A DNA stretch of 63,866 nt, from contig NZ_BOMM01000076.1 in NCBI RefSeq assembly GCF_016862195.1, positions 1 through 63,866 on the forward strand, read 5' to 3'. The DNA comes from Paractinoplanes ferrugineus. Its GTDB lineage: Bacteria; Actinomycetota; Actinomycetes; Mycobacteriales; Micromonosporaceae. The position numbers and the translations under genes were made by a program. This document shows positions 42,281 through 49,856 of the stretch, in pieces (the stretch's first letter is position 1; each line of letters opens with the position of its first letter). The notes under the pieces were generated by a model. That model was not told the origin of the DNA. It did no database searches and worked only from the letters and a program-made list of their open reading frames with translations.

Positions 42281-43234
42281 TCAAAGACCGGTGATGAGGC
42301 CGAGGAAACGTTCGGTGAAGGCATCGGCGTCGACGCTCACCGCGACCCGCGCGTTGGCGGCCGGCGGTTCGGCGCCCTCCCGGCGGTCGGTGATCATGAC
42401 GCCGCGCGCCTCCCCCTCACCGGTCACCACGGACACCGCCACCTCGCGGAACTCGCAGATCTCGGGCCGGGTGAGGACGGCGACCGCGAGGGGGTCGTGC
42501 ATCGCGCACGAGTCGGCTTCGAGGGCGTTGCCCGGGAAACGCTCGGCGATGTGGTCGATCCAGGCGAGGGTGAACTCGCCGGCGAACGGGGCGAACGCGG
42601 TGCTCGCCTCGAGCATCCGGCGGGCGTGCTCGCGGGTCAGGCGTACCTGGAGGGTGACGTCCAGGCCCACCCAGCGCTGCGGCGCCCCCGAGCGCAGCAC
42701 GGCCTGGGCGGCCTCGGGGTCGACCCAGACGTTGAACTCGCCGGGCATGTCCCGGCTGGACATGGTCCCGAAGAACATCCCGCCCATGATCACGATCTCC
42801 TTGACCGCGCCGGCGATGCGCGGCTCGAGCAGCAACGCGGCCGCCACGTTGGTCAGCGGGCCGATCGCCACCAGGGTGATCTCCCCCGGGTTGGCCATGA
42901 TGTGCTCGGCGATCGCCACGGCGGCGTAACCGGGAGCGGGCGCCTGGGCCGAGTCGCGCAACGCCAGGACGTTGTCGGCCGGGGTGCGTTTGCGGTCGGG
43001 ACGGGTGTACGCGGCGGAGGCCCCCCGGACGATGGGCACGCCCCGCAGACCAAGACGGTTCGCGAGCTCGCCGGTCAGGATCGTGGCGCTCTCGACGTCG
43101 GTGTTGCCGTTGACGGTGGTGATCAGATCGAGCTCGATGTCGGGATCGGCATGGGCGAGAGCCAGGGCGAACCCGTCGTCGATGTCAGAGCCGGGCGCGC
43201 CCATGGCGAGGTCCGTGTCGAGGATGATGCGCAT
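42281..43234 (-). CDS. inosine-uridine-type nucleoside hydrolase
   Basis: A 317-residue cytosolic enzyme. The N-terminal Asp cluster is present in an extended form (DTDLAMGAPGSDIDDGFALA, with Asp6, Asp8, Asp17, Asp19 and Asp20), longer than the canonical DTDPGxDDAxA. ITLVAIGPLTNVAAALL, KEIVIMGGMF and EFNVWVDPEAAQ are further family blocks, and a late His in CAMHDPLAVAVL is the expected catalytic-side residue. It splits nucleosides into base and ribose with a Ca2+ ion. It is the first gene of the operon, behind the double LacI-type operator. Confidence 0.9.
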   Translation of the reverse strand: MRIILDTDLAMGAPGSDIDDGFALALAHADPDIELDLITTVNGNTDVESATILTGELANRLGLRGVPIVRGASAAYTRPDRKRTPADNVLALRDSAQAPAPGYAAVAIAEHIMANPGEITLVAIGPLTNVAAALLLEPRIAGAVKEIVIMGGMFFGTMSSRDMPGEFNVWVDPEAAQAVLRSGAPQRWVGLDVTLQVRLTREHARRMLEASTAFAPFAGEFTLAWIDHIAERFPGNALEADSCAMHDPLAVAVLTRPEICEFREVAVSVVTGEGEARGVMITDRREGAEPPAANARVAVSVDADAFTERFLGLITGL

Positions 43235-43247
43235 CGAAGCAACCCCA

Positions 43248-43285
43248 ATTCAACTCGTGTTGCACGCAGTAAACACGAGTTGAAT
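43248..43285. promoter_or_regulatory. tandem LacI-type operators (perfect 14-bp inverted repeat)
   Basis: attcaactcgtgtt (43248-43261) and aacacgagttgaat (43272-43285) are perfect complements around a 10-base spacer. Each arm is itself a near-palindrome with a central CG (CAACTCGTGTTG and AAACACGAGTTG); the CG centres are 20 bp apart, two helical turns. It lies 13 bp before the nucleoside hydrolase start. Confidence 0.7.
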
Positions 43286-43629
43286 GTGACCGACAAGACA
43301 CTGACGACATCTTTTCGAAACTTCCGTAACCCACCGTTAACAGCCCGGGTGCCGGCCGATGCCCGATTTGCCGGACCCCTCGATCACCCCTTCGGAGGCC
43401 GCGTCGGACCGTCGGTTCCCGGCCGGCGACGAGGGCTGTGACGAGAGGGTCGTCAGCGAAGAGCCCGACCAGAAGGAGTGCGAACGGCACCACGCCGGGT
43501 CACCCGAGGAAGACGTTCGCGCGGGGCCGACCCGGTGGGACCGGAGCGGGGCGACGTGCCCGCCCTGCTTCGTCGGGTCGCCGAACCGCCTATCCGGGAC
43601 GAGCCGTCCCGGGTCGACGCCCGGCGGGG
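43286..43629. other. intergenic stretch, no convincing gene
   Basis: 344 bp between the operator and the TetR gene stop. The first 60 bp are AT-richer and probably hold the promoter of the nucleoside operon. A minus-strand reading frame at 43185-43493 starts with a hydrophobic MVPFALLLVGLFADDPLVTA but then runs through the operator and out of frame with anything known. It may be the remnant of a small membrane protein. Confidence 0.35.
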
Positions 43630-44196
43630 TCAGCCGAGGCGGTTCTCGGTCAGGGCGCGCAACTCCACCTCGGCCCGGGCGATGAGCGCCTCGAGGCCCG
43701 CGGCCGATTCACCGTCCCACGCCTGGCTCGCGCGTTCGAAGACGGCGGCGCCCGCCCGTGCGGCGAGGCGCGCCGTGGGTTCGGCGATCCCGCGTTCGCG
43801 CAGCGCCGCGACCAGCGCCTCGGTCAGCGAGGCCGACTTGGCGTGGGCTCTTTCCGCCAACGCGGGCGACGTGGCGATGATCGCGGCCCGCCGCACGGCG
43901 ACGGGACGGCCCGCGACGAACAGCGGAACCGCCGCCGCATAGGCACGCAGGACCGTTGCCAGCGGCCCCTCGTCCCGCGCCGACGCGATGGCCTCGCGCA
44001 TGACGTCGCGCAGCTCCGCCTCGCCGTCGAAGAGCACCTCGCGCTTGTCGGCGAAGTGGCGGAAGTAAGTTCGCTCGGTCACGCCCGCCCGGGCCGCGAT
44101 CTCGGCCGTGGTCGTGGCCTCGTAGCCCTGTTCGCCGTAGAGATCGAGCGCCGCCTCGCGCAACCTCGCTCGCGCCTCGGCGCCACTTCTCGGCAT
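43630..44196 (-). CDS. TetR family transcriptional regulator
   Basis: A 188-residue regulator. The N-terminal HTH (about residues 10-55) is LREAALDLYGEQGYEATTTAEIAARAGVTERTYFRHFADKREVLF. The C-terminal effector domain is alpha-helical and Ala-rich (about 60-185). It is divergent from the oxidoreductase gene at 44272 with 75 bp between, and two matching 13-bp palindromes there are its probable operators. It probably represses itself and the oxidoreductase. Confidence 0.9.
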   Translation of the reverse strand: MPRSGAEARARLREAALDLYGEQGYEATTTAEIAARAGVTERTYFRHFADKREVLFDGEAELRDVMREAIASARDEGPLATVLRAYAAAVPLFVAGRPVAVRRAAIIATSPALAERAHAKSASLTEALVAALRERGIAEPTARLAARAGAAVFERASQAWDGESAAGLEALIARAEVELRALTENRLG

Positions 44197-44214
44197 GCCC
44201 CGATCCTAGTTGAC

Positions 44215-44254
44215 GTCAGTCACTGACACTTCCGTGGTAGCGTCAGTGACTGTC
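44215..44254. promoter_or_regulatory. paired TetR-type operators
   Basis: GTCAGTcACTGAC (44215-44227) is a perfect palindrome with a single central base. GTCAGTgACTGtC (44242-44254) matches it except for one arm base. Together CAGTCACTGAC and GTCAGTGACTG form an 11-bp inverted repeat. They lie between the divergent TetR and oxidoreductase starts. Confidence 0.65.
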
Positions 44255-44271
44255 ACTACCTGGGAGGAATC

Positions 44272-45213
44272 ATGACCCGTGTCATCCGCTTCCACGACTT
44301 CGGCGAGCCGCTGGAGGTCCTGCGCGAGGAACGCATCGAGATCCCCGACCCACCGAGCGACCGGATTCGCGTGCGTGTCCTCGCGACCGGGCTCAACCCG
44401 GCCGACTGGGAGCTGTGCCGCGGCTTCCGGCCGGGAACGCTGCCCCGCGGCATCGGCTACGACGTGGCCGGGGTCGTCGAAGCGGCCGGTCCCGGCCGCG
44501 ACAACGTGCGGATCGGCGACGTCGTCTTCGGCACCGCCGACTTCGCCGGGCAGCCCAGCGCCGGCGCGGCCGACGCGGCCATCCTGAACAACTGGGTCCC
44601 CGTACCCGAACAGCTCGACGCGGCACAAGCCGCCACCCTGCCGATGGTCGTGCAGACGGCCGCCTGGACACTCGAACTCATCGCCCTCCGGCCGGGCGCC
44701 ACACTGCTCGTACACGGCGCCGGCGGCATGGTCGGTTACGCGGCCGCGCAGATGGCGCTGCGCCGCGGAGCCCGCGTCATAGCGACTGCCGGTCCCACCT
44801 TCACCCCCGACCTCGAACAGTTCGGGGCGCGCGTCACCACCTATGGCGAGGGTCTTTCCGAACGGGTACGCGCGTTGACCGGCGGTGCCGACGTCGACTT
44901 CGTGCTCGACACGCCGCGGCCGAGCCCGGGAACGCTGCCTGACCTCATCGCGCTGGCCGGCGGCGACCCGCGGCGCGTGGTGACGGTCAGCAACCACGAC
45001 GAGGCCCGCAAGCTGGGCGCCCGCGTCAACCTCGACGAACTGCGGCCCGGCCTGACCCCGCTCGCCACTCTCCTGCCGGAATACGCCACGCTCGCGGCCC
45101 GTGGCGAGTTCCGCCTGCCGATCGCGAAGACCTTCCCCCTCGGACAGTGGCGCGACGCCGTCCGGCTCAGCCTTTCCGGCCACCCGCACGGCAAGGTCGT
45201 GCTGACGCCGTGA
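44272..45213 (+). CDS. NADP-dependent medium-chain oxidoreductase
   Basis: A 313-residue MDR-superfamily enzyme. The GroES-like domain starts VIRFHDFGEPLEVLREERIE, and LNPADWELCRGF is typical of quinone oxidoreductase-like members. The nucleotide-binding LLVHGAGGMVGYAAAQMAL lies near residues 143-161. No zinc-ligand Cys set was seen. It probably reduces a quinone or enal. GGGAGG lies 4 bases before the ATG. Expression is likely controlled by the divergent TetR through the paired operators. It is similar in type to the MarR-linked enzyme at 28963, but the two are not close copies. Confidence 0.9.
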   Translation: MTRVIRFHDFGEPLEVLREERIEIPDPPSDRIRVRVLATGLNPADWELCRGFRPGTLPRGIGYDVAGVVEAAGPGRDNVRIGDVVFGTADFAGQPSAGAADAAILNNWVPVPEQLDAAQAATLPMVVQTAAWTLELIALRPGATLLVHGAGGMVGYAAAQMALRRGARVIATAGPTFTPDLEQFGARVTTYGEGLSERVRALTGGADVDFVLDTPRPSPGTLPDLIALAGGDPRRVVTVSNHDEARKLGARVNLDELRPGLTPLATLLPEYATLAARGEFRLPIAKTFPLGQWRDAVRLSLSGHPHGKVVLTP

Positions 45214-45564
45214 ACCGCACGGGCTGAGCGGCTCGGGCACGAAGATGTCCTCCGGCGTCCACAACCGCCGCTCATCCTGGCTTGGCGGGCCGCCGAGGCC
45301 GGCCCGCTGATCCGTTCGTTCAGCGGCGTCGCCGCCGCGAGGTGATGCCGCGGAGTTCCCCGTTCCCGCCCTCGCCGACATGGATCTGCACCCGGTGGTG
45401 TGCTGTACCCGGTGTGCCGTCACTTGTGCACCGTGCTGGGCGTGCGCTGTATGTCAGGGAGTCGAACCCCTGCGCCTGCCCTCGGCGCGCCAAGAAAGGA
45501 GCCGAATTACCCGCCGGCTCTCGGGTGTGTGCACGCCTCCACGTCGGTTACCTGCTCCGCGTTC
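45214..45564. other. gene-free stretch with a tRNA-like T-arm on the minus strand
   Basis: No gene could be supported in these 351 bp. On the minus strand 45473-45456 reads CAGGGGTTCGACTCCCTG, which has the GTTCGACTC T-loop signature of tRNA. The T-stem is only partly paired, and no matching acceptor, D or anticodon arms were found, so it is at best a degraded tRNA or an attachment-site remnant. Chance is possible. Confidence 0.3.
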
Positions 45565-46038
45565 TCAGTCCAGCAGGTCGGCCTCCCAGTTGGTCCGCTG
45601 GATCAGCGTGTCCACTTCCCGCAGCTGCCGGGCCAGGTCGTCGGCTTGACGCCGCAGGTCGGCCACCGGCAGCGCCGGGATCATCTTCAGTTCCGAGCGC
45701 AGCTGCCGGAAACCGCGCTGACCGTCGCCGGCCGCGGCATCGGCGGCCGAGGTGACGACGCCGTGCCGCAGGCGCAGGACATCGCGGCGGGCCAGCGCGT
45801 CGGTGAGGGTGCCGTCGCCGACATCGGTGGCGGCGTTGGTCCGGTTGATCCGGCGGATCAGCGACTCGAGCTGGTCGAGCACCTCACCGGCCTCGGCCAG
45901 CAGCGCGGCGGCGTCCTCGGCGGGCGTCTCACCCTCCTGGTAGCGGGCGCTGCCGGCGACGCGGGAACGGAGTTGTTCGGCCCGGCGCGACGCGTCCGCG
46001 CGAAGCGCGAGGGCCTCGGCAAGTTTCACGCGCGCCAT
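45565..46038 (-). CDS. DIP1984 family protein
   Basis: A 157-residue mostly helical cytosolic protein matching the DIP1984 family: VKLAEALALRADASRRAEQLRSRV, then LLAEAGEVLDQLESLIRRINRTNAAT, GTLTDALARRDVLRLRH and the C-terminal ADDLARQLREVDTLIQRTNWEADLLD. The helices form coiled coils. The family has also been called septicolysin-like but has no demonstrated function. The ATG at 46038 starts the conserved region; the open frame upstream runs through a 15-bp tandem repeat and is antisense-free only by chance. Confidence 0.85.
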   Translation of the reverse strand: MARVKLAEALALRADASRRAEQLRSRVAGSARYQEGETPAEDAAALLAEAGEVLDQLESLIRRINRTNAATDVGDGTLTDALARRDVLRLRHGVVTSAADAAAGDGQRGFRQLRSELKMIPALPVADLRRQADDLARQLREVDTLIQRTNWEADLLD

Positions 46039-46046
46039 TATGCCGC

Positions 46047-46105
46047 GCCGGGACAGGGCTTGCCGGGACAGGGCTCGCCGGGACGGGGCCCGCCGGGTCA
46101 GCCCA
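46047..46105. repeat. 15-bp tandem repeat, nearly four copies
   Basis: gccgggacagggctt, gccgggacagggctc and gccgggacggggccc are followed by a partial fourth copy. The tract lies between the DIP1984 gene start and the sigma-factor gene stop and slightly overlaps the latter. Confidence 0.7.
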
Positions 46106-47363
46106 GGGCGGCCGCCTTGCGCAGCAGCACGGAGCGCTCCCGGGTGTTGCCGCACAGCTTGGCGGCCAGTTCCAGTTCGGCGCGGGCCTCGGCGGTGCGG
46201 CCGAGCCGGGTCAGCAGTTCGCCGCGCACGGTGGGCAGCAGGTGCGAGCCACTCAGCCGGCCGGTCACGACCAGCTCGTCGACGATGACCAGCGCGTCGA
46301 GCGGGCCGGTGGCCATCGCGACCGCCACGGCCCGGTTCAGCTCGACGACCGGCGACGGCGCCACCCGGCCGAGCGCCTCGTACAGCAGCACCACCCGTTC
46401 CCAGTCGGTCTGCTCGACCGACGCGGCGGCGGCGTGCGTGGCCGCGATGGCCGCCTGCAGGCCGTAGGGGCCGAGGCCACGACCGGCCGACGCGGCCTGC
46501 CCGAGCGCGGCCAGGCCGCGCCGGATCGCCGACCGGTCCCACCGCCGCCGGTCCTGGTCGGCGAGCAGGATCGGATCACCAGCCGGATCGGTACGCGCCG
46601 GGAACCGCGCCGCCGTCAGCTCGACCAGAGCCAGCAGGCCGTGTGCTTCCGGTTCCGCGGGCAGCAGGGCCACCAGCATCCGGGCGAGCCGGATCGCCTC
46701 GTACGCGAGATCGGTGCGCAACAGCCGCTCCCCCGCCGACGCCGTCGCGCCCTCGGTGAAGACGACGTAGAGGACGCTGAGCACCCCGCTGAGCCGGTGC
46801 CCGCGCTCCTCGGCCGGCGGAAGCTCGAAAGTCACGCCCGCCGCCGCGATGGTCTTCTTGGCCCGGGTGATCCGGGCCTGGATCGTGGGCACCGGCACGA
46901 GGAACGCGCGGGCGATCTCCTCGCTGGTCAGGCCGCCCACGGCGCGCAGGGTCAGCGCGACCCGGGCCTCGGGCGAGAGCACCGGATGGCAGGAGATGAA
47001 CATCAGGGCGAGGATGTCGTCGTCGATCCGGTCCGGATCCCCGTCGATCTCCTGGGTCTCGGCCTGCGCGGCGGCCAGCGTGGCGTAGCGGTCGTCGAGC
47101 GCGGAGCGGCGGCGGAAGGAGTCGATGGCGCGCCGGCGGGCGGTGGACAGCAACCACCCCACCGGGTCGGCCGGCTCGCCGTCGCGTCGCCAGGCCACGA
47201 GGGCCTCGGCCAGCGCCTCCTGGGCCACGTCCTCGGCGAGCTCGAAGTCCCGGGTGTAGCGGGCGAGGGCGCTGACGATCCGGGCCGATTCCATCCGCCA
47301 GACGGCCTCGACGGCCCGGCGCGCCGAGTCGGCGCGCCGGGAACCGCCGGACGCCCGGTCCAT
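46098..47363 (-). CDS. ECF42-type RNA polymerase sigma factor
   Basis: A 421-residue sigma factor, far longer than ordinary ECF factors. Sigma2 (about residues 15-85) is RIVSALARYTRDFELAEDVAQEALAEALVAW. Sigma4 (about 120-175) is RVALTLRAVGGLTSEEIARAFLVPVPTIQARITRAKKTI. The long C-terminal extension (about 185-421) is TPR-like and contains VLYVVFTEGATAS, the DUF6596 signature, and RAELELAAKLCGNTRERSVLLRKAA. This architecture defines the ECF42 group, which is genetically linked to YCII/DGPF proteins instead of an anti-sigma factor. Here the YCII gene is immediately upstream with a TGATG overlap. Confidence 0.93.
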   Translation of the reverse strand: MDRASGGSRRADSARRAVEAVWRMESARIVSALARYTRDFELAEDVAQEALAEALVAWRRDGEPADPVGWLLSTARRRAIDSFRRRSALDDRYATLAAAQAETQEIDGDPDRIDDDILALMFISCHPVLSPEARVALTLRAVGGLTSEEIARAFLVPVPTIQARITRAKKTIAAAGVTFELPPAEERGHRLSGVLSVLYVVFTEGATASAGERLLRTDLAYEAIRLARMLVALLPAEPEAHGLLALVELTAARFPARTDPAGDPILLADQDRRRWDRSAIRRGLAALGQAASAGRGLGPYGLQAAIAATHAAAASVEQTDWERVVLLYEALGRVAPSPVVELNRAVAVAMATGPLDALVIVDELVVTGRLSGSHLLPTVRGELLTRLGRTAEARAELELAAKLCGNTRERSVLLRKAAALG

Positions 47364-47782
47364 CAGAGCTGACCGGTACGCTCGCGCCACGCCCGCTCGC
47401 GGATGACCCACTCGTTGTCCTGGGGGAACTCGTCGATGCCGGGCACTCGCCGGACCTCGGTCCGCGCCCCGGGGAAGACCGGGATCCGCTTCGCCCACTC
47501 GACCGCCTCCTCTTTGGTGGCGACGTCGATGAGGTAGAAACCGCCGAAAAGTTCCTTGGTCTCGCCGTACGGCCCGTCGGTGACCACCGGGGTCTCCCCG
47601 CTGTAGTCGACGACCACGCCCTGCGCCGGGTCCTCGAGCCCCTCGGCGGCGATCAGCACGCCGGCCCGGATCAGCTCCTCGTTGAAGCTGCCCACGGTCG
47701 CCAGCATCTCCTCGAACGGGGTCGCCATCATCTTGGCGTTGGTCTCGTCGGTGCCTCGCATGATGAGCATGTACTTGGCCAT
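47363..47782 (-). CDS. YCII/DGPF domain protein, partner of the ECF42 sigma factor
   Basis: A 139-residue protein with YCII-domain features: MAKYMLIMRGTDETNAK at the start, GVVVDYSGETPVVTDGPYGETKELFGGFYLIDV (containing the DGPY variant of the DGPF motif), and AVEWAKRIPVFPGARTEVRRV. It is a ferredoxin-like fold of unknown activity, usually found next to ECF42 sigma factors. The ATG at 47782 has a GGGAG site 8 bases upstream. It forms a translationally coupled pair with the sigma gene. Confidence 0.92.
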   Translation of the reverse strand: MAKYMLIMRGTDETNAKMMATPFEEMLATVGSFNEELIRAGVLIAAEGLEDPAQGVVVDYSGETPVVTDGPYGETKELFGGFYLIDVATKEEAVEWAKRIPVFPGARTEVRRVPGIDEFPQDNEWVIRERAWRERTGQL

Positions 47783-47871
47783 CGTGGATCTCCCTGTCCG
47801 GCGGGTCCCTGCGACCCTCGCACCCCAAGGTCGAACGGCCCGGGACCGGATCGACACCGGCCCCGGTGCCG

Positions 47872-48558
47872 TCACCGACCGACAAGTGTTCCAGGGGCGG
47901 GCGAGTCGGCCCAGGTGGCGCGCAGCAGGCCGACCAGACCCGTGCTCGCCGAACGCCGGGCCAGGGCGAGCTGCGACTCGGCCGCTCGCGCCTCCTCGGC
48001 CAGGGTCGCGGCGGCGGCGGCCTTCAGCCGCGCCTCCTGCTCGGCCCGGGCCGCGTCGGCCGCCGCCCGCTCGTAGCGGCGCTCGGCCTCCCGCACCCGC
48101 AGCTCCCAGCCGAGCGGCACCGCCGCCGGGCCCGGTGCGGCCTCGACCGGCACCTGCACGTGCTGCCAGATCCGGTTGAGCTCGGACACCGAGAGCTCAT
48201 TGCGGCTGTACGCGTCCAACGCCGCCCGCTGCACGAGCTGATGGGTCTCGCCGGCCGCCTCGGCGTTCTTCCGCACCAGCCGATGGCGCCGCTCGGCGAT
48301 GTCCCGGGCGGCGGCCGCCTGCACCGCCTGGCCCTGCGCCTGGTCTGCCTCCTCCTGGGCCCGCTCCGCCGCCGCGGCCGCGGTCTCGGCGTAGGCCGCC
48401 ACGACGTCCACCTCATCGGTGATGGGCACGGCCCACCCGTGCTCCGTCGCCACGTCAGCCAGTTCACGCTGGCGACGAGCGACGATTCCCAGCAGCACCA
48501 GGGCCAGAAGCAGGCTGGCCTGGATCCCGCCGCCGATCAGCAAGACAAGTAACGACAC
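47872..48558 (-). CDS. membrane-anchored coiled-coil protein, unknown function
   Basis: A 228-residue protein. The GTG at 48558 is preferred because GGAGG lies just upstream and the protein then begins with a membrane anchor (VSLLVLLIGGGIQASLLLALVLLGIVA). Upstream in-frame codons have no ribosome site. The rest is Ala/Glu/Arg-rich and strongly helical, with two long coiled-coil stretches (about residues 45-100 and 145-205) separated by a Pro/Gly hinge (PVEAAPGPAAVPLGW). No family was recognised. It could be a scaffold on the cytoplasmic face of the membrane (inference). Confidence 0.6.
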   Translation of the reverse strand: MSLLVLLIGGGIQASLLLALVLLGIVARRQRELADVATEHGWAVPITDEVDVVAAYAETAAAAAERAQEEADQAQGQAVQAAAARDIAERRHRLVRKNAEAAGETHQLVQRAALDAYSRNELSVSELNRIWQHVQVPVEAAPGPAAVPLGWELRVREAERRYERAAADAARAEQEARLKAAAAATLAEEARAAESQLALARRSASTGLVGLLRATWADSPAPGTLVGR

Positions 48559-48847
48559 CGCGGTCCCCCTCCACGCCACCCGGCGAATACTGCGCTCCCG
48601 ACGACCGTATTGCCGATCTTCGGACGGCGCACGGCGAGACGGCCCCTCGATCGAGTGGGGAAGACCACCCATCCACTTTCGGGTCGGGACGATCCGGGAC
48701 ACCGGCCACGGCCAGTGCTTGCTCGACCACCCAACGGCCGGGCCGGCCACCGGTGACGTCGATCGTGTCGGCCTCACCGGAACGGGTAGCCACCGCCGGC
48801 CCCGCCGCACCTCTACCGTTGGTTTGCCGACCGGGAGGAGAAACATC

Positions 48848-49834
48848 ATGCGCAAGCGCGTACTCGGCACCGACCTCGAGGTGTCAGCCATCGGCTTCGG
48901 CGCGATGGGAATGAGCCAGAGCTACGGGCCGGGGCCCGACCGCGACGCCAACATCGCCCTGATCCGGGCCGCTGTCGAGCGCGGCATCACCTTCTTCGAC
49001 ACGGCCGAGGTCTATGGCCCGTTCGTCAACGAGGAGCTTGTCGGGGAGGCCCTCGAGCCGGTCCGCGACCAGGTCGTGATCGCGACCAAGTTCGGCTTCG
49101 CGTTCGACTCCGACGGCAAGCAGACCGGCTTGTCGAGCCGTCCGGAGCACGTCAAGCAGGTCGCCGACGCCTCGCTCAAGCGGCTCCGCACCGACCACAT
49201 CGACCTGTTCTATCAGCATCGAGTCAACCCCGACGTGCCGATCGAGGAGGTGGCCGGCGCGGTCAAGGAGCTGATCGAGGCCGGCAAAGTGACGCACTTC
49301 GGCATGTCCGAGGCGGCCGCCGCCACTGTGCGCCGCGCGCACGCCGTGCAGCCGGTCACCGCGCTGCAGAACGAATACTCGCTGTGGTGGAAGCGTCCCG
49401 AGGCGGAGATCGTCCCGCTCTGCGCGGAGCTCGGCATCGGGCTGGTCCCGTACAGCCCGCTCGGTAAGGGTTTCCTGACCGGCACGATCACCAGCGATAC
49501 GGCGTTCACCCCGGGCGACATCCGCACCACCATCCCCCGTTTCGGTGCCGACGCCCGCCAGGCCAACCAGGCGCTGGTCGACCTGCTCGGGGAGATCGCC
49601 GCCCGCAAGGGCGCGACCCTCGCCCAGATCGCGCTGGCCTGGCTGCTCGCCCAGCAGCCGTGGATCGTCCCGATCCCCGGCACCCGCCGCCTGGAGCGTC
49701 TGCGAGAAAACGCCGGGGCCGCCGACGTGACGCTGAGCGGCGACGACCTTGCCGAGATCGACGCCGCCACGGCCCAGGTGGAGATCCAGGGCGGCCGCTA
49801 TTCGGAGCAGGCGGAAAGCATGACCAACCGCTGA
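48848..49834 (+). CDS. aldo/keto reductase
   Basis: A 328-residue NADPH-dependent reductase. The catalytic tetrad is visible: Asp and Tyr in TFFDTAEVYG, Lys in VIATKFGF and His in DLFYQHRVN. LGTDLEVSAIGFGAMGMS opens the barrel and IVPIPGTRRLERLRENAGA is the cofactor-phosphate segment. It belongs to the AKR group that reduces small aldehydes; the natural substrate is unknown. GGGAGGAG 7 bases before the ATG fixes the start. It is a single gene, divergent from the coiled-coil protein across 289 bp. Confidence 0.92.
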   Translation: MRKRVLGTDLEVSAIGFGAMGMSQSYGPGPDRDANIALIRAAVERGITFFDTAEVYGPFVNEELVGEALEPVRDQVVIATKFGFAFDSDGKQTGLSSRPEHVKQVADASLKRLRTDHIDLFYQHRVNPDVPIEEVAGAVKELIEAGKVTHFGMSEAAAATVRRAHAVQPVTALQNEYSLWWKRPEAEIVPLCAELGIGLVPYSPLGKGFLTGTITSDTAFTPGDIRTTIPRFGADARQANQALVDLLGEIAARKGATLAQIALAWLLAQQPWIVPIPGTRRLERLRENAGAADVTLSGDDLAEIDAATAQVEIQGGRYSEQAESMTNR

Positions 49835-49856
49835 AGCGAGCCGACGGCGGCGGTGC

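Noticed and set aside
43185..43493. Small minus-strand ORF with hydrophobic start
   Set aside because: It runs through the operon operator and into the nucleoside hydrolase gene out of frame; only a possible remnant.
45440..45530. Intact tRNA gene
   Set aside because: Only a T-loop-like segment is visible; acceptor, D and anticodon arms do not fold.
45400..46467. Plus-strand 355-codon frame over the DIP1984 and sigma genes
   Set aside because: It is antisense to two recognised genes and has no domain features.
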